Assembly (NCBI GenBank): GCA_964651825.1
Contig: CAZYWK010000026.1
Location: 1 to 44,999 of the forward strand
Origin: Sva-07 sp964651825
Lineage (GTDB): Bacteria > Actinomycetota > Acidimicrobiia > Acidimicrobiales > Ilumatobacteraceae
Direction of reading: 5' to 3'
DNA: 44,999 nucleotides
How positions within the stretch are numbered: position 1 is the stretch's first letter; the number at the start of each line of letters is the position of its first letter. The notes beneath the pieces are model-generated. The model saw only the letters and a list, made by a program, of their open reading frames with translations. It ran no database searches and had not been told where the DNA came from. Below, piece after piece: positions 6,633 to 15,152 of this stretch. The position numbers and the translations under genes are program-made.

Positions 6633-9182
6633 TCAGTCGGCGGCGATCGCCGACAGGATGTCGAGGCGCCCGGCCCGGCGCGAGGGCCGCCAGGCGGCGA
6701 CCACGCCAGCAGCCGCGGCGAGGACGAGCACGACGGCGAGCGAGCCGATCGGGGCGGCGAACACGCCGAAGCCTTCCTGCGCGGCGAGGGCCCGCATCAG
6801 GCCCCAGCCGAGGAACGTGCCGAGGCCGAGGCCGCCGAGCGTGCCGAACACCGCGACGATCACCGACTCCCAGCGGACGGTCGAGCGCACCTCGCGGCGC
6901 GTCTGGCCGACTGCCCGCAGCAAGCCGAGCTCCCGGGTCCGCTCGTGGATCGACAGCGACAGCGTGTTGGCGATGCCCATCAGCGCGATGAGCACGGCGA
7001 GGCCGAGCATGCCGTACACGAAGAACAGCATCTGGTCGATCTCCGAACCCATGCTGTCGATGTACTCCGACCGCGTCTGGGCGGTGGGTGCCGAGTTGTG
7101 TTCGGTCACCCCGGTCACCGCTGCGAGGCCGTCGGCCTCGGACACTCCGTCGGCGAGCGCGACGAGCACCACGACGTCACCCGGCTGATCGGCGTGGGGT
7201 GTCCAGTCCTCTGGCGTGATGATCATGTCGCCGACGTTCATCGTCGAGCCGTACAGCGCGCCGACGGTGAGGGTCGTCGTCGCTCCGTCGGCGAACGCGG
7301 CCTCGATCGTGCTGCCGACGCTCAGTTCGTGATCGCGTCCGTATCGCTCGCTCACGGCGATGTGCCCCGCCGTGACGTCGTCGAGTGAACCGGCGACCAC
7401 ATCGAGATCCATCAGCTGGCCGAACTCTGCCGCGTCGAGCACGGCGGGATCGATCGTGTCGCCGTCGGCGGTCATGACCCCGATGGCCATCCCGGCGGCC
7501 ACCTCGACCTCGGGGAGTGCAGCGACCTCGGTGGCGACGGCCGGGCTGAGCCCGGCGCCGCTGAAGTCGTCGGACACGATGATGAGGTCGCCGCCGAAGT
7601 TGTGGTCGACCGTGTCCGCGATCGTGGCTTTGATCGATGCCCCGAACGTGGTGAACAGGGCCACCACGGCCGTGCCGACCATGAGCGCCGACGCGCTGGC
7701 CGCGGTGCGACGTGGATCGCGCATCGCGTTGCGGCGGGCGAGGCGGCCGGTCTGGCCCCGCAGCAGCCGGGGCCCGAGCCCGATCACCGCGGCGGCCGGC
7801 CGGGCGACGATCGGCCCCAGCAGGACCGCGCCGACGAGGGTGGCGAGGGCGCCGAGGCCGGCCCGGGTCAGCGCGCCGTCGGCGCCCGTGGCGGTGGCCA
7901 CGGCTGCAATGCCGGCGGCCATCGCGATCGCACCGGCGACGAGGCGGCGCTTCGACGTGCCGCTCGTGTCGACGGCCGACTCGCGCAGCGCAGCCAGCGG
8001 CGCGACCCGCGAGGCCCGCACTGCGGGCAGGAAGCTGGCGAGCAGGGTGGCGCCGATGCCCACGACCGCCGCGACGGCGATCGTCGAGCCGGTCATCACG
8101 ACGCCGTCGAAGCCGAGGTCCATGCCGACGCCGTCGAGCACGGCCTTCAGCGCGAGGGCGAGCCCGTAGCCGGCGGCGATTCCGATCGCGGACGCGATCG
8201 CCCCGATGGCGACGGCTTCCGCGACGACCGAGGTCAGCACCTGCCGGCGCGAGGCGCCGAGCGCTCGGAGCAGTGCCGACTCACGGGTGCGCTGGGCGAT
8301 GAGGATGGCGAACGTGTTGCTGATGCTGAACGCGGCGACCACGAGGGCGATCACCGAGAACGCCAGCAGGATCGTCTTGAACATCCCGAGGAAGTCACCC
8401 TCGATGTCGTCCAGCATCTCGGCGGTCAGTTCCGATCCCGTGATCGCTTCCACACCGGCGGGCAGCTCGCCGGCGATCTCGTCGCGCAGCTCCTGCTGGC
8501 TCGTGCCGTCGGTCGCCGCGATGCGGATGGCCGAGAGTTGATCGGGGCGGCCGAGCAGCTCGGTCGCGGCGCCGGTGGTGAAGCCGGTGAAGGTCGTCGG
8601 CCCGAGGCTGTCGACCCCGCCGAAGGTGGCGAGGCCGACGATCACCACGTCGGTCGGCTCCGGTGTCTGCACGATCGTGCGATCCCCGACGTGGAGGTCG
8701 CCGGTGTCCGCGGACGCGCGGTCGATCACCACCTCGTACGGCTGTCCGGCCGCGACGTCGGCGGGGGCGCGCCCTTCGGCGAGTGCCCACGGGTTCACGG
8801 GCGAGTTGCCGAGCCAGTTCGTCGCTGTCGTCGGCGGCCCCTGCCCACCGATCGGGTTGCCGTCGGCGGCGAGGATGCGGCCGGAGCCTTCGATCACGCC
8901 GCTCGCTTCCTCGACCTCATCGAGCTGTGCGATCCGGTCCACCAGCACGGCGTCGATCGTGCCGCGCGCCGCGATGTCGCCGCTTCCGATCTGAGTTGCG
9001 TTGCGCACGACGACGTCGGTGCTGGCGTTGGCCTCGCGGAACAATGAGTCGAAGCCCGCCGTCATCGTCGAGCCGATCGTCAGTGACGCGGCGAGGAACG
9101 CGACGCCGAGCACCACGGCCATGGTGGTTCCGAGGAGCCGCCGCTTGTGGCTCCACATGCCTTTGCGGGTGATGCGCCACAT
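6633..9182 (-). CDS. FtsX/MacB-family ABC transporter permease
   Basis: 849 residues, the length of the large actinobacterial permeases with two FtsX repeats. The first helix is at about 14-40 (GTTMAVVLGVAFLAASLTIG). A large extracytoplasmic domain (about 45-265) precedes the first FtsX bundle (about 268-395, with LIAQRTRESALLRALGASRR). A middle hydrophobic pair, a second extracytoplasmic domain and the final FtsX bundle (about 720-845, with LSIHERTRELGLLRAVGQTR) follow. The two ALLRALGAS/LLRAVGQT coupling helices are the contact sites for the ATPase. It starts one base after the ATPase stop. This type moves lipids, lipoproteins or antimicrobial compounds, or acts mechanically; the substrate is unknown. 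Confidence 0.92.
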   Translation of the reverse strand: MWRITRKGMWSHKRRLLGTTMAVVLGVAFLAASLTIGSTMTAGFDSLFREANASTDVVVRNATQIGSGDIAARGTIDAVLVDRIAQLDEVEEASGVIEGSGRILAADGNPIGGQGPPTTATNWLGNSPVNPWALAEGRAPADVAAGQPYEVVIDRASADTGDLHVGDRTIVQTPEPTDVVIVGLATFGGVDSLGPTTFTGFTTGAATELLGRPDQLSAIRIAATDGTSQQELRDEIAGELPAGVEAITGSELTAEMLDDIEGDFLGMFKTILLAFSVIALVVAAFSISNTFAILIAQRTRESALLRALGASRRQVLTSVVAEAVAIGAIASAIGIAAGYGLALALKAVLDGVGMDLGFDGVVMTGSTIAVAAVVGIGATLLASFLPAVRASRVAPLAALRESAVDTSGTSKRRLVAGAIAMAAGIAAVATATGADGALTRAGLGALATLVGAVLLGPIVARPAAAVIGLGPRLLRGQTGRLARRNAMRDPRRTAASASALMVGTAVVALFTTFGASIKATIADTVDHNFGGDLIIVSDDFSGAGLSPAVATEVAALPEVEVAAGMAIGVMTADGDTIDPAVLDAAEFGQLMDLDVVAGSLDDVTAGHIAVSERYGRDHELSVGSTIEAAFADGATTTLTVGALYGSTMNVGDMIITPEDWTPHADQPGDVVVLVALADGVSEADGLAAVTGVTEHNSAPTAQTRSEYIDSMGSEIDQMLFFVYGMLGLAVLIALMGIANTLSLSIHERTRELGLLRAVGQTRREVRSTVRWESVIVAVFGTLGGLGLGTFLGWGLMRALAAQEGFGVFAAPIGSLAVVLVLAAAAGVVAAWRPSRRAGRLDILSAIAAD

Positions 9183-9183
9183 G

Positions 9184-9990
9184 TCAGGCTCCGAACCGCT
9201 TCATCCGGTCGAGCACCTTGTCGGCGGTCGGTGATGGCATCGAGTCGACGATGCGGCCGTCGGCGAGGAAGAGGACGCGGTCGGCGTACGCGGCGGCGAC
9301 CGGGTCGTGGGTGACCATCACGACGGTCTGCGCGAACCGGTCGACGGCGTAGCGCATGAAGCCGAGGATCTCCGCGCCGGTGCGGCTGTCGAGGTTGCCG
9401 GTCGGCTCGTCGGCGAAGATCAGCTCCGGCTGGTTGGCGAGGGCGCGGGCGACGGCGACGCGTTGCTGCTGGCCGCCCGAGAGCTCGCTCGGCCGGTGCT
9501 TCAACCGGTCGGTGAGGCCGACGATGTCGATCACGGTGCGCAGCCACTCCTTGTCCGGCTTGGCACCGGCGAGGTCCATCGGCAGCGTGATGTTCTCCGC
9601 CGCGGTGAGCATCGGCAACAGGTTGAACGACTGGAACACGAAGCCGATCCGCTCGCGGCGCAGGCGGGTGAGGTCGGCGTCCGACAGCGAGCTGAGCTCG
9701 ACGTCGCCGATGAACACCTCGCCGGCACTGAGCGTGTCGAGCCCGGCGAGGCAGTGCATCAGCGTGCTCTTGCCCGACCCGGACGGCCCCATGATCGCCG
9801 TGAACTGGCCAGCGGCGATCTCGACATCGACGCCGTCGAGGGCCCGCACCTCCGTGCCGTCGCGCCCGTAGACCTTCACCGCGCTCACCGTCCGGGCGGC
9901 GATGTTCGTGGTGGTGCCGTCGGTTGTGGGCGGGGGCAGTGGGGTGCTGGCCGTCGTGAGGTCGACGGGCGTGAGCGTGGGCGTTTCCAT
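9184..9990 (-). CDS. ABC transporter ATP-binding protein, MacB/LolD type
   Basis: 268 residues. Walker A GPSGSGKST is at about 68-76, the signature LSGGQQQRVAVARAL and Walker B LIFADEPTGNLDS follow, then the switch histidine in VMVTHDP. The sequence matches the MacB/LolD/FtsE-like group that pairs with FtsX permeases, and the permease follows directly with one base between. A Thr/Pro-rich extension of about 30 residues precedes the ATPase core, which is longer than usual. ATG 9990 is preferred over a GTG nine bases upstream. It is the first gene of a five-gene minus-strand operon. Confidence 0.93.
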   Translation of the reverse strand: METPTLTPVDLTTASTPLPPPTTDGTTTNIAARTVSAVKVYGRDGTEVRALDGVDVEIAAGQFTAIMGPSGSGKSTLMHCLAGLDTLSAGEVFIGDVELSSLSDADLTRLRRERIGFVFQSFNLLPMLTAAENITLPMDLAGAKPDKEWLRTVIDIVGLTDRLKHRPSELSGGQQQRVAVARALANQPELIFADEPTGNLDSRTGAEILGFMRYAVDRFAQTVVMVTHDPVAAAYADRVLFLADGRIVDSMPSPTADKVLDRMKRFGA

Positions 9991-10093
9991 GCCGTCCACT
10001 CTGCGGCTTCCAGCGCCGCGTCACGATGGGGCATCCCGGTGTCTTCGAGGTAGGGCTACCCCCCGCTCCCAACCAAGCCCGTCGACCCGCCCA

Positions 10094-10156
10094 ATCCACG
10101 TTTGCGTCGGGATCGGGCCACACCTGTCGGTGCTGAATCCCGACGCAAACGTGGAT
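10094..10156. repeat. REP-like intergenic palindrome, copy 2
   Basis: Perfect 20-base arms (10094-10113 and 10137-10156) surround a 23-base centre. Its inner 15-base arm is identical to that of copy 1 at 3802-3854. The reverse complement of the centre matches copy 1 through TCAGCACCGACAGG and the following GTG, with one difference. It lies between divergent promoters (ABC operon and acyl-CoA synthetase). Confidence 0.88.
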
Positions 10157-10246
10157 GCCGCTCGCCGTGATGTCGTAACGAGCGGACCCTTGCCGGGGAC
10201 GACCGTGCCGGAATATTGTGTCGCGCGGGGTGACGGGGGGTACGTC

Positions 10247-11884
10247 ATGGAATTCCACTTCGCGACGGTGTGGGAGTCGATCGCCGACGAGTTCGGTGAC
10301 CTGGCCGCGGTCAGTCACGGCGATCAGACGCTGACGTGGACCGAGTACGACGAGCGCGCGGCCCGGGTCGCCGGCGTGCTCGACGCTGCCGGGCTCGGAC
10401 CCGACTCGAAGGCCGCGCTGTACCTGTACAACTGCAACGAGTACCTCGAGGCCCAGTACGGAACGTTCAAGACCAGGGGCGTGTCGATCAACGTCAACTA
10501 CCGCTACCTCGACGACGAGCTCTGGTATCTCCTCGACAACTCCGACTCCGAGGCGCTGTTCTTCCACTCGTCGCTCGGTGACCGGGTCGCCCGCGTGGTC
10601 GATCGGCTGCCGAAGCTGAAGCTCGTCGTCGAAGTCGACGACGGCATTGGGTCCGGTCAGGTCCCCGGCGCGGCCGACTACGACGACGTCGTCGCGTCGA
10701 GCGAGCCGATGCCGCGCATCGCCCGCCGTGAGGACGACATCTACATGCTGTACACGGGCGGCACGACCGGCATGCCGAAGGGCGTGATGTACCCGATGGG
10801 CGGGCTCGCCTCGGCGCTGGTCGCCACGGCGATGTCGGTCAGCGGCCTCGTTCCGCCCACCGACGCCGGCGAGATCGCCGGCCTGGTCAGCGGCGCCGTG
10901 GCCGACGGGACCCGCGGTGTGGCGTTGCCCTGCGCGCCCCTGATGCACGGAACGGGGATGTGGGTGGGCTGCTTCATCCCCCACCTGCTGGGCGGCCACG
11001 TGGTCACCCTCACCAGCCGCAGCCTCGACGCCCACGAGATCCTGGCGACCGTCGAGCGCCATTCGGTGATGAACCTGAGCATCGTCGGTGACAGCTTCGC
11101 CAAGCCGCTGATCCGGGCGATCGACGAGGGCAAGCCCGATGGAACGCCGTACGACACGTCCTCGCTGGTCCGCATCGCCTCGGCAGGCGTCATGTGGACC
11201 GCCGAGGTCAAGGCCCAGTTGCTCGACCGCATCGAGCAGGTCATGCTCATCGACACCATCGGGGCGACCGAGGGGATGATGGGCATGCAGATTTCGATGA
11301 AGGGGCTGCCGTCGGCGACCGCCCGCTTCGCGAGGAACCCGACCACCAAGGTGTTCACCGACGACGACCGCGAGGTCACACCGGGCTCCGCTGAGATCGG
11401 CATGGTCGCCGCCAGCGGAAACCTGCCCATCGGTTACTACAAGGATCCGGAGAAGACGGCGCGCACGTTTCGGGTGATCGACGGCGTGCGGTACTCGTTC
11501 CCCGGCGACTTCGCCCAGGTCGCCGAGGACGGCTCGCTGGTCCTGCTCGGCCGCGGCAGCCAGGTGATCAACACCGGCGGCGAGAAGGTCTACCCCGAGG
11601 AGGTGGAGGAGGCCGTCAAGCGCGTCGCCGGTGTCCGCGACTGCCTTGTGGTCGGCGTCGACGACGACCGCTTCGGTCAGGCGATCACCGCGATCGTCTC
11701 CCTCGACGACGGTGACGGCACCACCGCGCCGCCCGACGAGGCGACGACCATCGCCTCGGTGAAGGACGAGCTCGCCGGGTACAAGGCACCGAAGTCGATC
11801 GTGTTCGTCGACGAGGTTCCCCGGGCGCCCAACGGCAAGGCCGACTACCAACGCGCCCGCGAGCTCGCCATCGCCGGGGGCTGA
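10247..11884 (+). CDS. FadD-type acyl-CoA synthetase (FadD17/FadD19-like)
   Basis: 545 residues of the adenylate-forming ligase superfamily. The AMP-binding motif LYTGGTTGMPKG is at about 167-178, and the C-terminal hinge and lysine region reads GRGSQVINTGGEKVYPEEVE and ends in NGKADYQRA. The early segment VNVNYRYLDDELWYLLDNSD is the pattern I associate with mycobacterial FadD19/FadD17, ligases that activate steroid side-chain acids; that assignment is from memory of the family and only tentative. It converts a carboxylic acid, ATP and CoA to acyl-CoA. ATG 10247 follows a G-rich stretch. It is a single gene, convergent with a TetR gene, and has no copy of the 16-bp operator found further right. 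Confidence 0.85.
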   Translation: MEFHFATVWESIADEFGDLAAVSHGDQTLTWTEYDERAARVAGVLDAAGLGPDSKAALYLYNCNEYLEAQYGTFKTRGVSINVNYRYLDDELWYLLDNSDSEALFFHSSLGDRVARVVDRLPKLKLVVEVDDGIGSGQVPGAADYDDVVASSEPMPRIARREDDIYMLYTGGTTGMPKGVMYPMGGLASALVATAMSVSGLVPPTDAGEIAGLVSGAVADGTRGVALPCAPLMHGTGMWVGCFIPHLLGGHVVTLTSRSLDAHEILATVERHSVMNLSIVGDSFAKPLIRAIDEGKPDGTPYDTSSLVRIASAGVMWTAEVKAQLLDRIEQVMLIDTIGATEGMMGMQISMKGLPSATARFARNPTTKVFTDDDREVTPGSAEIGMVAASGNLPIGYYKDPEKTARTFRVIDGVRYSFPGDFAQVAEDGSLVLLGRGSQVINTGGEKVYPEEVEEAVKRVAGVRDCLVVGVDDDRFGQAITAIVSLDDGDGTTAPPDEATTIASVKDELAGYKAPKSIVFVDEVPRAPNGKADYQRARELAIAGG

Positions 11885-11944
11885 GCACCCAGACCGCTCG
11901 CCGAGCGTCGGCCGGTCGCTGATCCCGTGCATCGAGTTCGAGTC

Positions 11945-12574
11945 TCAACCGGCGGTGGGTCGGAGCATGCGGATGATGAGGTCGACGGTGCGTTCGACGG
12001 GTCGCTGCCGTCCGGTCGTCTTGGACAGGAGGATGCGGGTGAGGACGGCGCCGAGGAGCATGTCGAAGACGTCGTTGGCGTCGACGTCGGGATCGATGGA
12101 GCCGGGTGGGGCCGCGCTCAGGATGCGTTCGAACTGCGGTCGTGCCGATATCCGCGGCAGGAGTTCTGGCGATGGTGGGCCGGTCGACCCCTGGCGGTGG
12201 GCGAACAGTCCGGCTGCCGCAGCTCGCGCCGCGGGGGCGTCGAAGGCGGCGAGGTAGGCGCCGATGAAGCGGCGCAGGTCGCGGCGCAGGTCGCCGGTGG
12301 GTCGGACGAGTTGGGGGCTGAGCCCCGGGAACGTTGCTTCCTCGATCAGCTGGATTCTCGACGGCCATCGGCGGTAGATCGCAGAGGTGTGCACGCCCGC
12401 GCGTTCGGCGACGGCGCGGATGGTGGTTGCGTCGAAGCCCTGTTCGACGAGTAGTTCGCGTGCTGCTTGGAGTGATCGCTCGTTGATGCTGGCGTCGGGT
12501 GGGCGACCTGGACGCCCGACGGATCGAGCCATCGGGCCGATGGTAGCGATCCGGTCTCGGTCGAGGCCTTGCAT
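11945..12574 (-). CDS. TetR-family transcriptional regulator
   Basis: 209 residues from ATG 12574, or 195 from the internal ATG 12532. The N-terminal helix-turn-helix (about 33-78) contains TTIRAVAERAGVHTSAIYRR. The C-terminal ligand domain is divergent, as usual. A perfect TATAAT lies at 12583-12588 on this strand, 8 bases before ATG 12574, which fits a leaderless transcript and supports the longer form. A palindrome at 12585-12605 covers that box, so it probably represses itself and the divergent dehydrogenase cluster. The effector is unknown, presumably the substrate or an intermediate of that cluster. Confidence 0.87.
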   Translation of the reverse strand: MQGLDRDRIATIGPMARSVGRPGRPPDASINERSLQAARELLVEQGFDATTIRAVAERAGVHTSAIYRRWPSRIQLIEEATFPGLSPQLVRPTGDLRRDLRRFIGAYLAAFDAPAARAAAAGLFAHRQGSTGPPSPELLPRISARPQFERILSAAPPGSIDPDVDANDVFDMLLGAVLTRILLSKTTGRQRPVERTVDLIIRMLRPTAG

Positions 12575-12582
12575 CGGTGTCG

Positions 12583-12588
12583 ATTATA
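12583..12588 (-). promoter_or_regulatory. -10 box (TATAAT) of the TetR gene
   Basis: A perfect TATAAT on the minus strand whose spacing predicts a transcription start at the ATG at 12574. No clear -35 hexamer stands at 17-18 bases. It overlaps the palindrome at 12585-12605. Confidence 0.5.
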
Positions 12589-12605
12589 GGACACACTGTT
12601 CTGTA
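12585..12605. promoter_or_regulatory. Candidate TetR operator between divergent genes
   Basis: An interrupted palindrome with 9-base arms, TATAGGACA and TGTTCTGTA, around CAC; seven of nine arm positions pair. It lies between the TetR gene and the dehydrogenase cluster and covers the TetR -10 box, the usual place for an autoregulatory TetR site. Confidence 0.5.
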
Positions 12606-12676
12606 AATGGTCGGGCGGTCCCGGGAGGAATCGCTCGCAGAAGCTCGATCGTCAACAGGCGAGATGGGGGAAGTTC

Positions 12677-13738
12677 ATGCATGCAGCTGTTCTGCGGGGC
12701 GGCAAGGTCGCGGCGGGCACCGTCGCCGATCCGACTCCCGCGAAGGGACAGATCCTGGTTCGTTCGTTGGCGTGCGGGATCTGCGCGTCGGATCTCCACT
12801 TCATGGATCATCCTGAGGCGGGCATCGACGACGACAGCGGCATGTCGACCTACGACCAGAACGTCGACATCGTCATGGGCCACGAATACTGCGCCGAGGT
12901 GATCGACTACGGGCCGGGCACCGAGCGGCGCTTTCCCATCGGCACGCGGGTGAGTTCGTTGCCGATATTGAACACCGCCGCCGGGCGCAGGATCATCGGA
13001 CAGAACCCTGACTCGCCCGGCGGGTTCGGTGAGTACCTGTTGCTGACCGAAGCCCTCGCTCGGCCGGTGATGTCCGACCTCCCGAGCGAAGTGGTGTGTG
13101 TCGCCGATGCGATCTCGGTCGGCTGGTCGGCTGCGTCTCGGGCCCAGGTGACCACGAAGGAGGTGCCGTTGGTCATCGGGTGCGGTGCGGTGGCGCTCTC
13201 GGTGATCGCCCAACTCAAGCGTCTCGGGGTCGGCCCGATCGTGGCGGTCGATTTCGTCGCATCTCGGCGTCAGACCGCGGTGGCGATGGGCGCGGACGTG
13301 GTCATCGACCCTGCCGAATGCTCGCCGTTCGAAGCCTGGCAGGAGGTCGCCGAAGGTTCTGCGGCTGCGGTCGGAGAGATGTTGGCGATGGCCGTGCCTC
13401 CTGGATGTGTCGTGTTCGAGTGCGTCGGGGTGCCCGGCGTGCTCGACTCGATCATCAAGAGCTGCCAACGCGGCACTCGCATCTTCTCGATGGGCGGCCC
13501 GCCGGAGGGCGACCACATCCACACCCTGACCGCGAAGCGCAAGGGCCTCAACATCCAGTTCGGCGGCGGGCCGACGATGGACCACTGGGACGAGGCGTTC
13601 GAAGCCGTGTGTTCCGGCAGCCTCGACGTGACGCCGCTGCTCGGCGCCACGGTCGGGCTCGACGAGGTGCCCGGTGCGCTCGATGCGGCTCGTGATGCCA
13701 ACGGCCCCGCTCGGATCATCGTGGTCCCTGGCCGATGA
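12677..13738 (+). CDS. Zinc-type medium-chain alcohol dehydrogenase
   Basis: 353 residues. The catalytic zinc region is recognisable: CGICASDLHF (ligand Cys near 36) and MGHEYCAEV (His/Glu near 69-70). The Rossmann part is slightly degenerate (VIGCGAVALSVIAQ). The four-cysteine structural-zinc lobe found in many relatives (around residue 95-115) is absent, so it belongs to the subgroup without structural zinc. It oxidises an alcohol with NAD(P); the substrate is unknown. A good GATGGGGGA ribosome-binding site stands 6 bases before ATG 12677. It is the first gene of the cluster that runs to 17874. Confidence 0.85.
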   Translation: MHAAVLRGGKVAAGTVADPTPAKGQILVRSLACGICASDLHFMDHPEAGIDDDSGMSTYDQNVDIVMGHEYCAEVIDYGPGTERRFPIGTRVSSLPILNTAAGRRIIGQNPDSPGGFGEYLLLTEALARPVMSDLPSEVVCVADAISVGWSAASRAQVTTKEVPLVIGCGAVALSVIAQLKRLGVGPIVAVDFVASRRQTAVAMGADVVIDPAECSPFEAWQEVAEGSAAAVGEMLAMAVPPGCVVFECVGVPGVLDSIIKSCQRGTRIFSMGGPPEGDHIHTLTAKRKGLNIQFGGGPTMDHWDEAFEAVCSGSLDVTPLLGATVGLDEVPGALDAARDANGPARIIVVPGR

Positions 13739-13772
13739 GCCTCATCGCCGACCTGTCGACGGAGACCGCGAA

Positions 13773-15152
13773 GTGAGCGAGGTCGACGAGCTCCGCGCCG
13801 TCGTCGCGACCCTGTCGGAACGGGTTCGGCGCGTCGAGGATCAGCTGGAGATCACCCAACTCGTCGCCCAGTACGGCCCCTCCGTCGACAGTGGCTCGGG
13901 TGACTCGACCGCGGCGTTGTGGACCGAGGACGGGATCTTCGACGCGGTGCCGTACCTGCACATGACCGGTCGGGACGACATCGCCGGCATGGTGCACGGC
14001 GATGGCCATCAGAGCCTGATTCGCAATGGTTGCGCGCACGTGCTGACCGTTCCCCACGTGGTGATCGACGGCGATGAGGCGACGGGCCGCAGCTACGCGC
14101 TCAACATCCGCTGGGACGCGGAAGCCGATCGGTTCTGGGTGGCGCGTGTCTCGGCGAACACCTGGCGATGGGTGCGCGAGTCGGATGGCTGGCGTGTGTC
14201 GGAGCGGATCAACGCCAACCTCGACGGAACTCCCGAGCACCGCGAGATGCTCGCCCCCGAGAGCACCGGTGACGTGTCCGCGAGCCGACCGGAGGTACGT
14301 GAGGAACCGAACGTGAGGGACCGCGTGAAGGTCGGCGTGATCGGGCCCGGCCGTATGGGGCGTCCCATCGTCGACCGTCTGGTCGCCGCGGGCCACGACG
14401 TCACGATCCTGGCGCGCCGCCCCGAGGTGCGGGCAGCCGCCGAGGCCGACGGATTGCGGTGCGCCGACACCGTCGCCGCGGCGGTCCGGGACGCCGACGT
14501 CGTCGTCGTGGCCGTGCTCACCGACGACCAGGTGCAATCGGTGTGCCTCGGCCCCGACGGTGCCATCGCCGCGATGCGGCACGGTGCCGCACTCGTCCAG
14601 CACACGACATCGGATCCCACGACCGCCGAGCTGCTCGGATCCGCTGCGGCGGGGCGGGGCGTCGGCGTGCTCGACGCAGCCCTGTCCGGTGGCCCGCACG
14701 ACATCGCCGCCGGCACCCTCACCTTGTGGGTCGGTGGCGACGAGGTTCTCCTCGACGAGATGCGCCCGGTGTTGGAGTCCTACGCATCGCCGATCATGTA
14801 CGTCGGATCACTCGGCAACGGTCAGCGGGTGAAGCTCGTCAACAACGCGCTGTTCGTCGCACAGGTGGGGCTCGCGGTCGATGCTGTTCGCTTGGCGGAC
14901 ACGCTCGGAATCGCGGAACCGGCGATCCTGGAAGCGCTGCAGCACGGGAGCGGCTCGAGTCGCGCCCTCGGCGTCGTCGCCCGCGGCGGCTCGGTCGACG
15001 CCGTGGCTGACCGGTTGGGAGCGCTCATGCGCAAGGACCTCGCGGTGGTCAGGGAGGTTGCCCAGAGATCCGGCGCCGACCTGGGGATCATCGGCACGGT
15101 CCTGTCGTCGGATGCAGTCGAGGTCGACGTCCTCGGAGGAACGACGTCATGA
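13773..15152 (+). CDS. Fusion: SnoaL-like domain + beta-hydroxyacid (6PGDH-type) dehydrogenase
   Basis: 459 residues in one uninterrupted frame. Residues about 1-150 form a SnoaL/NTF2-like cone (LRAVVATLSERVRRVEDQLE leading into LVAQYGPSVDSG and ALWTEDGIF). From about 185 a complete NAD(P)-binding beta-hydroxyacid dehydrogenase follows (VKVGVIGPGRMGRPIVDRL), with the substrate-site motif DAALSGGP and the catalytic Lys in GQRVKLVNNALF. The start is GTG 13773, with GGAG 9 bases upstream. A second GTG at 14313, preceded by GAGG with good spacing, could also start the dehydrogenase alone, so two products are possible. No stop separates the parts. It overlaps the next gene by ATGA. The reaction is probably oxidation of a 3-hydroxy acid; the role of the SnoaL part is unknown. 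Confidence 0.8.
   Translation: MSEVDELRAVVATLSERVRRVEDQLEITQLVAQYGPSVDSGSGDSTAALWTEDGIFDAVPYLHMTGRDDIAGMVHGDGHQSLIRNGCAHVLTVPHVVIDGDEATGRSYALNIRWDAEADRFWVARVSANTWRWVRESDGWRVSERINANLDGTPEHREMLAPESTGDVSASRPEVREEPNVRDRVKVGVIGPGRMGRPIVDRLVAAGHDVTILARRPEVRAAAEADGLRCADTVAAAVRDADVVVVAVLTDDQVQSVCLGPDGAIAAMRHGAALVQHTTSDPTTAELLGSAAAGRGVGVLDAALSGGPHDIAAGTLTLWVGGDEVLLDEMRPVLESYASPIMYVGSLGNGQRVKLVNNALFVAQVGLAVDAVRLADTLGIAEPAILEALQHGSGSSRALGVVARGGSVDAVADRLGALMRKDLAVVREVAQRSGADLGIIGTVLSSDAVEVDVLGGTTS

Noticed and set aside
9080..11932. 950-codon open frame on the minus strand
   Set aside because: It is antisense to the acyl-CoA synthetase and out of frame with the ABC genes. Its composition (long runs of Arg, Asp, His, Gly) has no protein family pattern and follows from high-GC third positions on the other strand.
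11885..11944. Intrinsic terminator between the acyl-CoA synthetase and the TetR gene
   Set aside because: Only a short CGCT/AGCG hairpin without a U-run is present, too weak to call.
13716..14699. 327-codon minus-strand frame
   Set aside because: Antisense to the SnoaL-dehydrogenase fusion and without recognisable content.
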